Assembly (NCBI GenBank): GCA_019638285.1
Contig: JAHBUB010000005.1
Span: forward strand, 62,001 to 126,000
Length of the DNA stretch: 64,000 nt
Source of the DNA: Cyclobacteriaceae bacterium
GTDB lineage: Bacteria; Bacteroidota; Bacteroidia; Cytophagales; Cyclobacteriaceae
Direction: 5' to 3'
How positions within the stretch are numbered: position 1 is the first letter of the stretch; each line of letters starts with the position of its first letter. The translations under genes and the position numbers were made by a program. A model generated the notes under the pieces. It ran no database searches, was not told where the DNA came from, and worked only from the letters and a program-made list of their open reading frames with translations. Positions 43,963 to 54,991 of the stretch are shown here, one piece after another.

Positions 43963-44325
43963 ATGACCAATAATGAATTGAATAGAACTGCTTTAGAATG
44001 GTTTGAGGCGTTCAATCAGCATGATCTTGAAAAATTATTGAGGCTTTATCACGAAGAGGCAGAGCACTACAGTCCGAAATTGAAAGTAAAATACCCGGAA
44101 ACTTTAGGCTTAATAAAAGGAAAAGAAGCATTACGCAACTGGTGGCAAGAGGCTTTCGAAAGACTACCCTCTCTTCAATACAAAATGCTTCATCTTATCT
44201 CGCACGAGAACAGGGTATTCATGGATTATATCAGGCAGGTGGATAACGAAGAAGACCTTAGAGTAGGAGAAACGCTTGAAATTAATGATGGATTAATTGT
44301 CGCTTCACGTGTTTATCACAGTTGA
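43963..44325 (+). CDS. NTF2-like (SnoaL-type) protein
   Basis: A 120-residue cytoplasmic protein. ALEWFEAFNQHDLEKLLRLY, then EEAEHYSPKLK, GLIKGKEALRNWWQEAFERL and RVGETLEINDGLIVASRVYH, follow the SnoaL/NTF2 cone fold. The frame extends upstream to 43831, but only ATG 43963 fits the fold start. Members include isomerases, hydrolases and simple binding proteins; no catalytic residue identifies this one. Confidence 0.82.
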   Translation: MTNNELNRTALEWFEAFNQHDLEKLLRLYHEEAEHYSPKLKVKYPETLGLIKGKEALRNWWQEAFERLPSLQYKMLHLISHENRVFMDYIRQVDNEEDLRVGETLEINDGLIVASRVYHS

Positions 44326-44566
44326 CGCAACATTTTTTTGTAGAATATATTTCCCATCCAATACCCCATTGCTACAATTCAAATTGTACTAACAATCAAC
44401 TGTTCATCCAAAATCAGGATATAGCACCGCAGGGGCACAGCCGTAAAAGGGCCATCCCATTTTGTAAACGAACATTTTTAGTCTTAGTGCATTTTTCAAC
44501 TCACACGCAGTACTTTCTGGCTTAAAATTTGATTTACTGTAGCTAGTAATTTATTAAAAAAATACT

Positions 44567-45397
44567 ATGAGTCCGTGTAAAACTAGTATAGTGAAGAGTT
44601 TAGCTATTTATCTTTTGGCATTTGGCTTCCTTTTGTCTTCATGCAGTGATGACAACGAAATTGGAACACCTCCCGGTCCTGCTCCGGAAATACCTCCTAT
44701 TTCCACTTTTGAAATTGATTTAAATCAACTTCCTCAAGATAATGGCGGCAGAGTGGGTGGACGCACCAATACAATGGACAATTGGGGGCACGCAGCTATC
44801 GGCATAGGCGTTTGGAATCTGATTTTGGGCGTATCCACTGTTGTCCCTGTGGCGGCATTCAAAGCATCCATCAACCAAACTCCTGAGTTCATTGGTAATA
44901 ATACTTGGCAATGGAAATATGATTTTTCAGTGGCCAATGTTCAACATTCAGCAAAGCTCCAAGGAACTTTGGTAAGTAATGGTGTGGACTGGAAAATGCT
45001 GTTGTCAAAAGAAGGTGCATTTACAGATTATGAATGGTACAGCGGTCATGCGAACGCAGAACGCACAGTGGGTACTTGGACCTTGAACTTTGGGCCAGAT
45101 GAAAACAGGCCATTTATTCAAATTGATTGGGATAGGAATATCAACAATACTGTGGCTGATATTAAATATACCAGCATAGACCCCAATGCCATCGGCAAGG
45201 GCAGTTACATTTATTTTGGAATAAATGAAGAAACCCTTTTCAATGCATTCTATCAAATCTTTGATAAGGAGCATGAAAACATGATTGAAATAGAATGGAA
45301 TCGTAGTACCAATGAAGGAAGAGTACGTAATCCAAATTATTTTGGAAACAATGAATTCCACTGCTGGAATGCCGCTTTAGAGGATGTGAACTGCTGA
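44567..45397 (+). CDS. Lipoprotein of unknown function
   Basis: A 276-residue protein with a lipoprotein signal: hydrophobic segment at about 9-24 and lipobox LSSC with Cys26. A Pro-rich linker (PPGPAPEIPPIS) leads to a Trp/Tyr/Asn-rich beta-type domain (NNTWQWKYDFSVANVQ, AFTDYEWYSGHANAE, FIQIDWDRNINNTVAD). The last residues carry two Cys (FHCWN and VNC). I do not recognise a family. The gap before it (44326-44566) has no clear promoter. A hairpin follows it. Confidence 0.8.
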   Translation: MSPCKTSIVKSLAIYLLAFGFLLSSCSDDNEIGTPPGPAPEIPPISTFEIDLNQLPQDNGGRVGGRTNTMDNWGHAAIGIGVWNLILGVSTVVPVAAFKASINQTPEFIGNNTWQWKYDFSVANVQHSAKLQGTLVSNGVDWKMLLSKEGAFTDYEWYSGHANAERTVGTWTLNFGPDENRPFIQIDWDRNINNTVADIKYTSIDPNAIGKGSYIYFGINEETLFNAFYQIFDKEHENMIEIEWNRSTNEGRVRNPNYFGNNEFHCWNAALEDVNC

Positions 45398-45412
45398 TAT
45401 TTTAACAAGGAA

Positions 45413-45441
45413 AGCTTTCAGGTTGTAAAAACCTGAAAGCT
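45413..45441. terminator. Hairpin between convergent lipoprotein and pseudouridine synthase genes
   Basis: AGCTTTCAGGTT (45413-45424) pairs perfectly with AACCTGAAAGCT (45430-45441) around a five-base loop. A U-run is poor on both strands. Its place between two convergent stops (45397 and 45504) suggests a bidirectional terminator. Confidence 0.6.
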
Positions 45442-45503
45442 CCTCATTAAAGATTGTTCTTTTCTATGTAGAAGATGTTGGGATTTTCAATTGTGGCGGC
45501 ACT

Positions 45504-46220
45504 TCATTCCAATACCTTGCCCTTCATAATGGCATTGAAATAGGTGGGAATTTCTGCTTCAAAGGTCATTTTTTCCTTTGTAAACGGATGCGAAATAGTA
45601 ATGGAAGAAGCGTGAAGGGCGAGCCTTTTTACTCCTTTGTCTTTATTGCCATATACTTTATCACCAGCCACTGGATACCCCATTTCAGAGAGATGGACCC
45701 GGATTTGATGCTTTCTGCCTGTATAAAGATTAATAGCCAACAAGCTGAATTTACCCGACTCCTTCATTACTTTCACTCCTGTTTCTGCTAGTTTCCCTTT
45801 CGTTGGGTCGTCCACTGAGTATACTTTAAAAGCATTATTTTCTACAAGGTAGGTTGAGATCACTCCTTCCTTTTCTTCAAGTATTCCATGCACTACAGCT
45901 GTATATTCTTTTGTAAAACTTTCCCAGGCATCTTGCAAGTAATGTTTTACTTTTTCGCTTTTCGCAAACACCAAAACTCCGGAAGTATCTTTATCAAGTC
46001 GATGGACGATGTACACTCTGTTTCTGGATTTTGGATTTCCTTTTTGCACATAGTCGTTCAAAATGTAATGAGCAGTATTTTCCTTTTCTTTGGCATTGCT
46101 AATGGTAAGGAGACCATTGACTTTATCTACTACCAGAATATCCCGATCTTCAAAAAGAATTTTAAGCCCCTTTGGGGCGTATTTTTTAGGAGGCCGCTTG
46201 AATTCCTTTCTTTCTTGCAC
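45504..46220 (-). CDS. RluA-family pseudouridine synthase
   Basis: A 238-residue RNA-modifying enzyme. The catalytic Asp is in VHRLDKDTSGVLVFAKS; the later motif is TGRKHQIRVHLSEMGYPVAGD. An S4 domain is absent. Only GTG is available as start (46220), because a stop codon lies 27 bases upstream and no ATG precedes the fold. The target (rRNA or tRNA uridines) cannot be told. It follows eno by 89 bases in the same direction. Confidence 0.92.
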   Translation of the reverse strand: MQERKEFKRPPKKYAPKGLKILFEDRDILVVDKVNGLLTISNAKEKENTAHYILNDYVQKGNPKSRNRVYIVHRLDKDTSGVLVFAKSEKVKHYLQDAWESFTKEYTAVVHGILEEKEGVISTYLVENNAFKVYSVDDPTKGKLAETGVKVMKESGKFSLLAINLYTGRKHQIRVHLSEMGYPVAGDKVYGNKDKGVKRLALHASSITISHPFTKEKMTFEAEIPTYFNAIMKGKVLE

Positions 46221-46309
46221 GGTAATAATCCTTTTAAGAATACAGTTTTATGGAGAGGGTAAGAAAAAAATATACTTCAATCCCTCACTTTGCTACAATG
46301 GTATGATCT

Positions 46310-47596
<1,287 letters not shown>

Positions 47597-48733
47597 TTAG
47601 GGTTTTAAATTTAGAGATGCCGTTGCTCGTAAGGTCTTGTTTGTCTCTTTAATCATATCAACAAACTGATCAAACAAATACCTTGAGTCGTGAGGACCAG
47701 GAGATGCCTCTGGGTGATATTGAACAGAGAATGCTTTCTTCGCCTTCACACTCAGCCCCATAATTGTTTTGTCATTGAGATGAATATGTGTGACTTCCAC
47801 ATTTTTGTTCTTCTCAACATCTTTTTCACTCACAGCAAATCCGTGGTTTTGAGAAGTCATTTCTCCTAAACCAGTAATCAAATTTTTTACCGGATGATTT
47901 AAACCACGATGCCCATTGTGCATTTTATAGGTAGAAATACCATTGGCCAATGCCAATAATTGATGCCCCAGACAGATCCCAAAAAGAGGTTTATCAGAAT
48001 TCATCATTTCCCCAACTGAAATTATTGCATAATCCATAGTGGCAGGATCACCCGGCCCATTTGAAACAAAATACCCATCTGGATTCCACTTCTCCATTTC
48101 TTCATAAGTTGTTTTAGCAGGAAATACCTGCAGATAACAACCTCTTGCTACCAGATTGGTAAGTATACTTTTTTTGACTCCAACATCAAGAACAGCCACT
48201 TTATAAGGAGAATTGCTGTCACCTTCAAAGTACGGTTTCTTTGTACACACTACAGAGGCTAGCTCCAGCCCATCCATTGATGGCACATTGTTAAGCTGCT
48301 TCTTTAGCTCTTCAGGACTTAACTCTGATGAAATAATGGCATTCATCGCCCCCTTGCTACGAATGTGACGCACCAACATACGCGTGTCCACATCTGAAAT
48401 ACCCACCACATTATTTTTTTCTAAATAGGATTGCAAACTTTCAGTTGCTGTTTTTCTGCTGTAATCCTGAGAAAATTCATTTATCACTAAACCTTTAATT
48501 TTTGGGCCATCCGACTCCTGCTCTGTATCCAGAGAGCCGTAATTTCCTATGTGCGCAGTAGTATTTATTACAATCTGGCCATAGTAAGAGGGGTCTGTAT
48601 AGATTTCCTGGTAGCCGGTCATCCCTGTGTTAAAGCAAATTTCTCCTCCTGAAGTCCCCCTCTTTCCTATTGCTTTTCCTTCTATTAAAAGTCCGTCTGC
48701 TAAAAGTAAATACGCTTTGCCTGTTGAATTCAT
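47597..48733 (-). CDS. carA: Carbamoyl-phosphate synthase small (glutaminase) subunit
   Basis: A 378-residue amidotransferase subunit that hydrolyses glutamine to feed ammonia to CarB for pyrimidine and arginine synthesis. The N-terminal domain has GEICFNTGMTGYQEIYTDPS; the glutaminase domain carries the nucleophile Cys in FGICLGHQLLALANG and the His-Glu pair in QYHPEASPGPHDS. carB is not in the window. A terminator upstream separates it from the ribosomal operon, so it has its own promoter (candidate -7 box at 48751). Confidence 0.97.
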   Translation of the reverse strand: MNSTGKAYLLLADGLLIEGKAIGKRGTSGGEICFNTGMTGYQEIYTDPSYYGQIVINTTAHIGNYGSLDTEQESDGPKIKGLVINEFSQDYSRKTATESLQSYLEKNNVVGISDVDTRMLVRHIRSKGAMNAIISSELSPEELKKQLNNVPSMDGLELASVVCTKKPYFEGDSNSPYKVAVLDVGVKKSILTNLVARGCYLQVFPAKTTYEEMEKWNPDGYFVSNGPGDPATMDYAIISVGEMMNSDKPLFGICLGHQLLALANGISTYKMHNGHRGLNHPVKNLITGLGEMTSQNHGFAVSEKDVEKNKNVEVTHIHLNDKTIMGLSVKAKKAFSVQYHPEASPGPHDSRYLFDQFVDMIKETNKTLRATASLNLKP

Positions 48734-48750
48734 CTTGTTGTTTGGTTTGA

Positions 48751-48758
48751 CAAAAATA
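48751..48758 (-). promoter_or_regulatory. Candidate -7 element (TATTTTTG) for carA-eno
   Basis: TATTTTTG on the minus strand fits TAnnTTTG and lies 17 bases before the carA ATG. There is no TTTG at the 19-base spacing. Confidence 0.35.
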
Positions 48759-48824
48759 ACCTGTTTCGAGTTTGATCTTGGGATATATCACTTAAAATTT
48801 CCCGATCAATTGACAGGGCATAAA

Positions 48825-48857
48825 AAAAGGGATCAGTAATGACAACTGATCCCTTTT
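48825..48857 (-). terminator. Rho-independent terminator of the ribosomal protein operon
   Basis: AAAAGGGATCAGT (48825-48837) pairs perfectly with ACTGATCCCTTTT (48845-48857). On the minus strand the stem is followed by UUUUUUUA (48821-48828). It lies 21 bases past the rplQ stop, ending the long operon before carA. Confidence 0.9.
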
Positions 48858-48878
48858 CGGTATTTTTTGAATAAGCCA

Positions 48879-49433
48879 CTACTCTTCGTCCTTCTTTTTA
48901 GTGGTCTTCTTAGGTGCTTTCTTTGCAGCCTTCTTAGGCTTTTCTTTTGCCTCAGGAGCTTCTGAAGAAGAAGTTTCTACCTCTGCCTCATCTGAAGCAT
49001 CATCCGATTTCTTGGATTTACGGCCTCTGCGTGTTTTAGCCTTCTTCTCAACACCCTCTTTCTTGTAGATGTCATTAAAGTCTACCAACTCCATAAGACA
49101 CATTTCAGCATTATCCCCATGGCGTACATCACCAAATTTGATAATCCTGGTGTATCCTCCCGGACGATCGGCAATACGCGATGCTACCTCACCAAATAAC
49201 ATAGACACACTCTCTTTATTTTGCAAATAAGCAAATACAGTTCTGCGTGAATGAGTAGTGTCAGTCTTTGATTTAGTAAGCAATGGCTCCACATACTTTC
49301 TCAATGCTTTGGCTTTAGCCACAGTCGTTGTGATCCTTTTGTTCAGGATCAGTGACGATGCCATGTTGGAAAGCAAAGCGTGGCGATGGGCTGCCTTGCG
49401 GCCAAGATGATTAATTTTCTTCCCGTGTCTCAT
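48879..49433 (-). CDS. rplQ: 50S ribosomal protein L17
   Basis: Last gene of the operon. Residues 1-118 are the L17 core ([40 protein letters not shown]). Residues 119-184 are a low-complexity tail of Lys, Ala, Ser and Glu ([18 protein letters not shown]), so the protein is 184 residues against about 120-127 in E. coli. The start overlaps the rpoA stop by one base (TAATG). Confidence 0.97.
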   Translation of the reverse strand: MRHGKKINHLGRKAAHRHALLSNMASSLILNKRITTTVAKAKALRKYVEPLLTKSKTDTTHSRRTVFAYLQNKESVSMLFGEVASRIADRPGGYTRIIKFGDVRHGDNAEMCLMELVDFNDIYKKEGVEKKAKTRRGRKSKKSDDASDEAEVETSSSEAPEAKEKPKKAAKKAPKKTTKKKDEE

Positions 49434-50422
49434 TAGTCCTCTTCTAATTTATATTTTGAAAGATCCATTCCAAAGGTAAGGCTCTTTTCTGCTACTAACT
49501 GCTCTAATTCAGCCAGTGATTTTTTTCCAAAGTTTCTAAACTTCATCATATCCGAAATCTCCAACCTCACCAGGTCGCCCAGTGACTTCACATCAGCTGC
49601 TTTGAGGCAGTTGTAAGCACGCACTGAAAGATCTAAGTCATGCAAAGCCGTTTTCAACAGCTTTCTCATGTGAAGCATTTCTTCATCCACCTGCTCAACT
49701 TCACTGTCCTTGCCTGTCTCCAACTCAATAGATTTGTCGGAGAATAGACGGAAGTGCTGAATCAAAATAAAAGCAGCACCTTCTAAGGCCTTTTCAGGAT
49801 GAATAGAACCGTCTGTCTCAATATCGATGACTAATTTCTCATAGTCAGTCTTTTGCTCAACACGGGTATTCTCTACACTATACTTTACGTTTTTCACAGG
49901 GGTGAAAATGGCATCGATAGGAATAAATCCAAATAATTGTTCAGTTGGTTTGTTCTCCTCGGCTGGTAAGTATCCTCGTCCTTTTTCCACAGTCAATTCA
50001 ATTTCAAATTGTGCAGACTCGTCCAGATTACAGATTACATGATCCGGATTTAATACATCAAATCCAGAAGTGAATTTGGCAATATCACCAGCGGTAAACT
50101 GCTTCTGTTTCTTAATGTTTACGGTGATTTTGCTTTCAAAATTATCAGAATTCTTTTTCAGGCGAACCTGCTTTAGGTTCAAAATAATCTCTGATACATC
50201 TTCCACTACACCTTCTATCGTAGAGAACTCATGCAATACACCAGGAATTTTAATACCGGTTATGGCATATCCCTCCAATGAAGAAAGAAGAATTCTTCTC
50301 AATGCATTACCAATGGTTACCCCGTATCCTCTTTCCAGTGGCTTGAAAGTGAAAAGGCCGCGAAAATCATCCGACTTTTCCATTACAACCTTTTCTGGCA
50401 TCTGAAATGCTAATATTGACAT
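49433..50422 (-). CDS. rpoA: RNA polymerase alpha subunit
   Basis: A 329-residue subunit for polymerase assembly. N-terminal domain: [20 protein letters not shown] and [17 protein letters not shown]. Residues 225-240 form the linker, followed by the C-terminal domain with [20 protein letters not shown] and [16 protein letters not shown], which contacts UP elements and activators. Length equals that of E. coli. Confidence 0.98.
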   Translation of the reverse strand: MSILAFQMPEKVVMEKSDDFRGLFTFKPLERGYGVTIGNALRRILLSSLEGYAITGIKIPGVLHEFSTIEGVVEDVSEIILNLKQVRLKKNSDNFESKITVNIKKQKQFTAGDIAKFTSGFDVLNPDHVICNLDESAQFEIELTVEKGRGYLPAEENKPTEQLFGFIPIDAIFTPVKNVKYSVENTRVEQKTDYEKLVIDIETDGSIHPEKALEGAAFILIQHFRLFSDKSIELETGKDSEVEQVDEEMLHMRKLLKTALHDLDLSVRAYNCLKAADVKSLGDLVRLEISDMMKFRNFGKKSLAELEQLVAEKSLTFGMDLSKYKLEED

Positions 50423-50447
50423 AGGTAATTTAATTTAATGTTAAATA

Positions 50448-51053
50448 TTACTTGGAGTACAACTCGACAATCAACTGCTCATTAATATTTTCTGGAATAT
50501 CTTCACGAGGCGGAAGGGTAATGAACTTACCCACCATATCTCCGCCATCCCACTCTAACCAGCTGTGTCTTTTGGCCGAATGAGCCGATAGGCTATCCGT
50601 AATTGTCTCCAAAGATTTAGATTTTTCCCTTACCTCTATGGTTTCTCCGGGACGAAGTGTATAAGATGGAATATTTACCACTTCACCATTCACCAGAATA
50701 TGCTTATGGACCACCAATTGACGTGCAGCTCTGCGTGTGGTTGCAATGCCCAAACGATATACCGTATTATCCAATCTTGACTCTAACAATTGAAGAAGCA
50801 CTGATCCGGTAACGCCACTTTTACGTGCTGCCTTATCGAATATATTTTCAAATTGCTTTTCCAAAATACCATAGATGTATTTGGCTTTTTGCTTCTCCGC
50901 GAGCTGAACAGCATATTCTGAAAGCTTACGCCTCTTACCCTTACCGTGTTGACCGGGAGGATAAGCTTTCTTTTGAAGCGCTTTACTATCTCCCAGAATA
51001 GGCTCTCCGAACCTTCTTGAAATCTTTGTTTTAGGACCTGTATATCTTGCCAT
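50448..51053 (-). CDS. rpsD: 30S ribosomal protein S4
   Basis: A 201-residue primary 16S binder. The S4 RNA-binding domain is at about 92-155 ([40 protein letters not shown]). The N-terminus ([13 protein letters not shown]) lacks the CxxC zinc-type motif of some S4 proteins. It lies 25 bases before rpoA and 21 after rpsK. Confidence 0.98.
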   Translation of the reverse strand: MARYTGPKTKISRRFGEPILGDSKALQKKAYPPGQHGKGKRRKLSEYAVQLAEKQKAKYIYGILEKQFENIFDKAARKSGVTGSVLLQLLESRLDNTVYRLGIATTRRAARQLVVHKHILVNGEVVNIPSYTLRPGETIEVREKSKSLETITDSLSAHSAKRHSWLEWDGGDMVGKFITLPPREDIPENINEQLIVELYSK

Positions 51054-51074
51054 GGCTAGATTATGCTCTATTAA

Positions 51075-51473
51075 TTAAACTCTTCTTTTCTTTGGTGGAC
51101 GGCAGCCATTGTGAGGCAATGGAGTGACATCCCGGATGGTGGATATTTCGATACCTACACCCTGGATAGTACGAATCGCTGACTCACGACCAGACCCTGG
51201 TCCTTTTACAAATACCTCCGCTTTTCTCATTCCCAATTCATAAGCTTTGGTTCCACAGTCTTGTGCTGCCGTTTGTGCTGCATACGGAGTATTCTTTTTG
51301 GAACCTTTAAAACCCATCTTTCCTGCAGATGCCCAGGAAACTACCTGGCCTGCCATGTTGGTAATGGAAATGATAATGTTGTTAAACGTAGCCTGGATAT
51401 GTATTTGACCAGTAGCTTCAACCGTCACAACTCTTTTTTTACTCTTATCTTTTTTCTTTTCTGCCTGAGCCAT
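51075..51473 (-). CDS. rpsK: 30S ribosomal protein S11
   Basis: A 132-residue platform protein. Core motifs are [55 protein letters not shown] and [18 protein letters not shown]. The N-terminus has a short lysine-rich extension ([11 protein letters not shown]), as in Bacteroidota. It binds near S7 and the mRNA exit. Confidence 0.98.
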   Translation of the reverse strand: MAQAEKKKDKSKKRVVTVEATGQIHIQATFNNIIISITNMAGQVVSWASAGKMGFKGSKKNTPYAAQTAAQDCGTKAYELGMRKAEVFVKGPGSGRESAIRTIQGVGIEISTIRDVTPLPHNGCRPPKKRRV

Positions 51474-51491
51474 TTGAAAAGTGTTTAATAA

Positions 51492-51872
51492 TTATCCTTT
51501 AACTGCTTTTTTCTTATTTGCTACCGTCTTGCGCTTTCCTTTGCGTGTACGTGCATTATTTTTTGTCGCCTGACCCCTTACAGGCAAACCTTTGCGGTGC
51601 CTAAGACCTCGGTAGCATCCAATGTCCATCAATCGCTTAATGCTTAGTTGAACTTCAGACTTAAGTACCCCTTCAATTTTAAACTGTTCCGCAATAAGGG
51701 CACGAATTACATTTGACTCATCGTCATTCCAATCCTTGACCTTTTTATCCAAATCCACATTTGCCTGAGCAAGAATTTTTTGAGCTGATCTACGGCCAAT
51801 ACCATAGATGTAGGTCAAGCTAATCTCACCTCTTTTGTTATCGGGAATATCTACACCTGCAATACGTGCCAT
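51492..51872 (-). CDS. rpsM: 30S ribosomal protein S13
   Basis: A 126-residue head protein that bridges to the large subunit. [20 protein letters not shown] and the helix-two-turn-helix, then [20 protein letters not shown] and [12 protein letters not shown], which reaches the P-site tRNA. It starts two bases after the rpmJ stop. Confidence 0.98.
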   Translation of the reverse strand: MARIAGVDIPDNKRGEISLTYIYGIGRRSAQKILAQANVDLDKKVKDWNDDESNVIRALIAEQFKIEGVLKSEVQLSIKRLMDIGCYRGLRHRKGLPVRGQATKNNARTRKGKRKTVANKKKAVKG

Positions 51873-51874
51873 AA

Positions 51875-51991
51875 TTATCCTTGTCTTTGTTTAAATCTCG
51901 GATTCTTTTTGTTAATCACAAACAATTTGCCGTTGCGCCTGATGATCTTACAATCGGCACTGCGTTTCTTTATGGATGATCTTACTTTCAT
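51875..51991 (-). CDS. rpmJ: 50S ribosomal protein L36 (zinc-ligand-poor form)
   Basis: A 38-residue protein: [20 protein letters not shown], then [18 protein letters not shown]. Three of the four zinc ligands of canonical L36 (Cys, Cys, Cys, His) are replaced: only Cys14 remains and the expected final His reads Phe. It is the C-minus type known from Bacteroidota. It lies between infA and rpsM, two bases before rpsM, and is too short for many ORF callers. Confidence 0.92.
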   Translation of the reverse strand: MKVRSSIKKRSADCKIIRRNGKLFVINKKNPRFKQRQG

Positions 51992-52045
51992 AATCTTGGT
52001 CTTTAGTACTCAGTCTATGGCTAAATACACAATATTTACTTTCTA

Positions 52046-52264
52046 CTATTTATACCTAAATGTTATCCTCCCCTTTGTTAAATCATAAGGCGACATTTCA
52101 AGCTTCACTTTGTCTCCAGGCAGAATGCGGATGTAATGCATCCTCATCTTTCCTGAAATATGTGCCAGTACCTCGTGGCCGTTTTCCAATTGCACGCGAA
52201 ACATCGCATTGGATAACGCCTCCAAAATGGTACCGTCTTGCTCTATCGACTTTTGTTTCGCCAC
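52046..52264 (-). CDS. infA: Translation initiation factor IF-1
   Basis: A 72-residue OB-fold protein of the A site. The sequence [39 protein letters not shown] and [15 protein letters not shown] is near consensus. Its start lies inside the end of map, with a 22-base overlap. rpmJ follows 54 bases later. Confidence 0.98.
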   Translation of the reverse strand: MAKQKSIEQDGTILEALSNAMFRVQLENGHEVLAHISGKMRMHYIRILPGDKVKLEMSPYDLTKGRITFRYK

Positions 52265-53037
52265 TTATACTTATAGTTTTCTTCTATATACTTATGAGTC
52301 GTTAAGACTTCTGTTTTATCTTCAAGCACTGCCACCGTATGCTCAAAATGAGCCGAGGGCTTTCTGTCAGCTGTCCGTATGGTCCAACCATCATTTTCCT
52401 GAACTACACTCTTAGTCCCTAGGTTGATCATTGGTTCTATCGCAAACACCATTCCTGCTTTTATCTTTGCCCCTCTTCCTTTCTTTCCGTAGTTGGGTAC
52501 TTCTGGATCTTCATGAAGATCTTTCCCTACTCCGTGCCCCACTAACTCTCTCACCACTCCATATCCGAATTGCTCCACATAATTCTGTATTGCAAAACTG
52601 ATCTCTCCAATTCTATTTCCCACCCTAGCCTGATCAATACCAAGATAAAGAGAGTCATAAGTTCTATTCAACAAATCAAGCACCTCCTGAGTTACACCCT
52701 CCAATGGATAAGTATAAGCCGAGTCGCTGTGGAAACCTTTGTAGTAAACTCCACAATCAACAGAGATTATATCTGTCTCTTTCAATTCGTACTGGCTAGG
52801 AAACCCGTGAACTACTGTCTCGTTGACAGAAATACACAGGGCTGCCGGAAAACCATTGTACCCCTTAAAAGAAGGCGAGCCTCCATGATCTTTAATGTAC
52901 TCTTCAGCAACTTTATCCAGATCTTTGGTTTTGATGCCTGGCTTTATTAGCCTGGCCACCTCCCCATGAGCTTGCCCTAAAATCTGAGCACTCTCTCTAA
53001 TTATCTGAATTTCGTCCGCTGTCTTGTAATAGATCAT
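52243..53037 (-). CDS. map: Methionine aminopeptidase, type I
   Basis: A 264-residue metalloenzyme removing initiator methionine. The five metal ligands are in [20 protein letters not shown] (two Asp), [18 protein letters not shown] (His), FAIEPMIN (Glu) and [10 protein letters not shown] (Glu). The N-terminus ([15 protein letters not shown]) is of the short type without a zinc-finger extension. It lies between secY (six bases before) and infA, which starts inside it. Confidence 0.97.
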   Translation of the reverse strand: MIYYKTADEIQIIRESAQILGQAHGEVARLIKPGIKTKDLDKVAEEYIKDHGGSPSFKGYNGFPAALCISVNETVVHGFPSQYELKETDIISVDCGVYYKGFHSDSAYTYPLEGVTQEVLDLLNRTYDSLYLGIDQARVGNRIGEISFAIQNYVEQFGYGVVRELVGHGVGKDLHEDPEVPNYGKKGRGAKIKAGMVFAIEPMINLGTKSVVQENDGWTIRTADRKPSAHFEHTVAVLEDKTEVLTTHKYIEENYKYKWRNKSR

Positions 53038-53043
53038 CCAAAC

Positions 53044-54354
53044 TTAAGCCGCAGCAAACTGAGAACGTCCTTTCATTCTACCGGATTTCATCATTCCATC
53101 ATAATGTCTCATTAACAGATAGCTCTCTATTTGCTGGAGTGTGTCTAATACAACACCCACTAAAATCAAAAGAGAAGTACCACCGTAGAAATGAGCAAAA
53201 TTTTGCGTTACTCCTGCCCTTACTGCAAACGCAGGAAGAATAGCAACTACCGCAAGTAAGATTGCACCCGGTAAAGTGATTTTTGATAAAATATCATCTA
53301 TAAACTCAGCGGTTTGCTTTCCGGGTTTTATTCCAGGAACAAATCCACCGTTGCGTTTCAAATTATCAGCAATGTCATTAGTCGGTACCGTGATCGCTGT
53401 ATAGAAATACGTAAACAACAGAATCAAAATAGCAAACAATAAATTGTATTGCCACGAAGTAAAGTCAGCAAAAGTAGAACCTACATAAGCTCCCACGTCA
53501 CTGTCTCTCCAGATGCCCGCCAACAAAGGAGGAATGAACATCAATGCCTGAGCAAAGATGATTGGCATTACTCCGGCAGAGTTAAGCTTCAAGGGAATAA
53601 AATCTCTTTTACCTCCATAAAGCTTATTGCCCACTACTTGTTTAGCATATTGCACAGGAATTCGCCTGGTAGCCTGCGTAAGTGCGATTACTCCCACTAC
53701 TACGAAGAACAAGGCCAGCAATTCAATAATAAATAACAATGCACCATTCATGCCCTTGGCGTCCATTTCCTGCCAGATAGCAGCAGGAAAACGAGATACA
53801 ATGCCAATCATAATAAGCATACTAATACCGTTTCCTATTCCTTTATCGGTAATGCGCTCTCCCAACCACATACAAAACATGGTACCTGATATCAGAATAA
53901 TAATTGAGGAGACCATCCAGAACATGCCCGGATTGGTGAGTGCATCTTCGTTAATGGTAGTTCTTAGGTAGCCGTAGGATTGAGCCGCTGTAATCGCAAT
54001 TGTCAAAACACGGGTAAACTGATTTAATTTTCTCCTTCCACTATCGCCTTCCTTTTGCATTTTGGCAAAGTGAGGCACAGCTACAGTAAGTAATTGCACA
54101 ACAATGGAAGCCGATATATACGGCATAATCCCTAGCGCAAAAATAGAGGCACGGCTAAAAGAGCCACCAAGGAAAGTATTCAATAAGTCGAAAAGACCTC
54201 CTTGATTACCTGCCAATAGATTGGCATCTACCCCCGGAAGCACTACGTACGAACCTAACCTGAAAATAATCAGGAAGCCAATCGTATTCATGATCCGAAC
54301 GCGAAGATCCTCTATCGCAAAAATGTTCTTTATGGTGGTGAAGAATTTCTTCAT
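53044..54354 (-). CDS. secY: Preprotein translocase subunit SecY
   Basis: A 436-residue channel subunit with ten membrane helices; early segments MNTIGFLIIFRLGSYVVLPG and the plug region, then LTVAVPHFAKMQKEGDSGRR and RRIPVQYAKQVVG for cytoplasmic loops, and GGFVPGIKPGKQTAEFIDDI. It would pair with SecE and SecG to form the inner-membrane pore. It is two bases after rplO. Confidence 0.98.
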   Translation of the reverse strand: MKKFFTTIKNIFAIEDLRVRIMNTIGFLIIFRLGSYVVLPGVDANLLAGNQGGLFDLLNTFLGGSFSRASIFALGIMPYISASIVVQLLTVAVPHFAKMQKEGDSGRRKLNQFTRVLTIAITAAQSYGYLRTTINEDALTNPGMFWMVSSIIILISGTMFCMWLGERITDKGIGNGISMLIMIGIVSRFPAAIWQEMDAKGMNGALLFIIELLALFFVVVGVIALTQATRRIPVQYAKQVVGNKLYGGKRDFIPLKLNSAGVMPIIFAQALMFIPPLLAGIWRDSDVGAYVGSTFADFTSWQYNLLFAILILLFTYFYTAITVPTNDIADNLKRNGGFVPGIKPGKQTAEFIDDILSKITLPGAILLAVVAILPAFAVRAGVTQNFAHFYGGTSLLILVGVVLDTLQQIESYLLMRHYDGMMKSGRMKGRSQFAAA

Positions 54355-54356
54355 CG

Positions 54357-54800
54357 TTACACTTTAGTCGCTTTACCACCTGCCGCTTCAATCGCCTTAA
54401 TAGCGGTTGTTGAAAAAGCATGTGCTTCTACATTTACTTTTGATTTCAATTCTCCTCTGCCCAATACCTTTACTTTATCCTTCTTCCCAACCACTCCATT
54501 ATCAATAAGTAATTGTAAGTTGATATCGGAAGATTTAGTCTTTTCTACCAAGCCATCCAATGCGTCCAGGTTCACACATTTAAAATAAACCTTATTGTTA
54601 TTGGTAAATCCAAACTTGGGAACACGCCTTTGAAGTGGCATCTGACCTCCTTCAAATCCAATCTTTCTGCTATATCCTGAGCGTGATTGTGCACCTTTAT
54701 GACCACGGCCTGCAGTACTACCACCAGATCCCTGCCCCCTACCTAAACGCTTATTGGTTTTGGTTGATCCTTTTGCCGGTTTTAATTCGTGTAGTTTCAT
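54357..54800 (-). CDS. rplO: 50S ribosomal protein L15
   Basis: A 147-residue protein. The glycine/arginine-rich N-terminus (KRLGRGQGSGGSTAGRGHKG, SRSGYSRKIGFEGGQMPLQR) penetrates the 23S core, while the C-terminal fold includes VKVLGRGELKSKVNVEAHAF. It starts one base after rpmD ends, and its stop is two bases before secY. Confidence 0.98.
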   Translation of the reverse strand: MKLHELKPAKGSTKTNKRLGRGQGSGGSTAGRGHKGAQSRSGYSRKIGFEGGQMPLQRRVPKFGFTNNNKVYFKCVNLDALDGLVEKTKSSDINLQLLIDNGVVGKKDKVKVLGRGELKSKVNVEAHAFSTTAIKAIEAAGGKATKV

Positions 54801-54801
54801 C

Positions 54802-54981
54802 TTATATCTCGGTTACGCTAACCAAATGACTCACTTTCTTTACCATGCCCTGAATCTGAGGAGTGTATTCCACTTCCACAGACTTATTCAGTCTACCCAA
54901 ACCCAGTGACTTAATAGTCAACTGTTGCGTTTCAGGCCTTTTGATCATGCTCTTACTCTGAGTAATTCTAACTTTAGCCAT
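54802..54981 (-). CDS. rpmD: 50S ribosomal protein L30
   Basis: A 59-residue protein: MAKVRITQSKSMIKRPETQQ, TIKSLGLGRLNKSVEVE and GMVKKVSHLVSVTEI. An upstream extension to 55050 overlaps rpsE and is not family-like; ATG at 54981 is the start. Confidence 0.96.
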   Translation of the reverse strand: MAKVRITQSKSMIKRPETQQLTIKSLGLGRLNKSVEVEYTPQIQGMVKKVSHLVSVTEI

Positions 54982-54991
54982 ATCTTTTATC

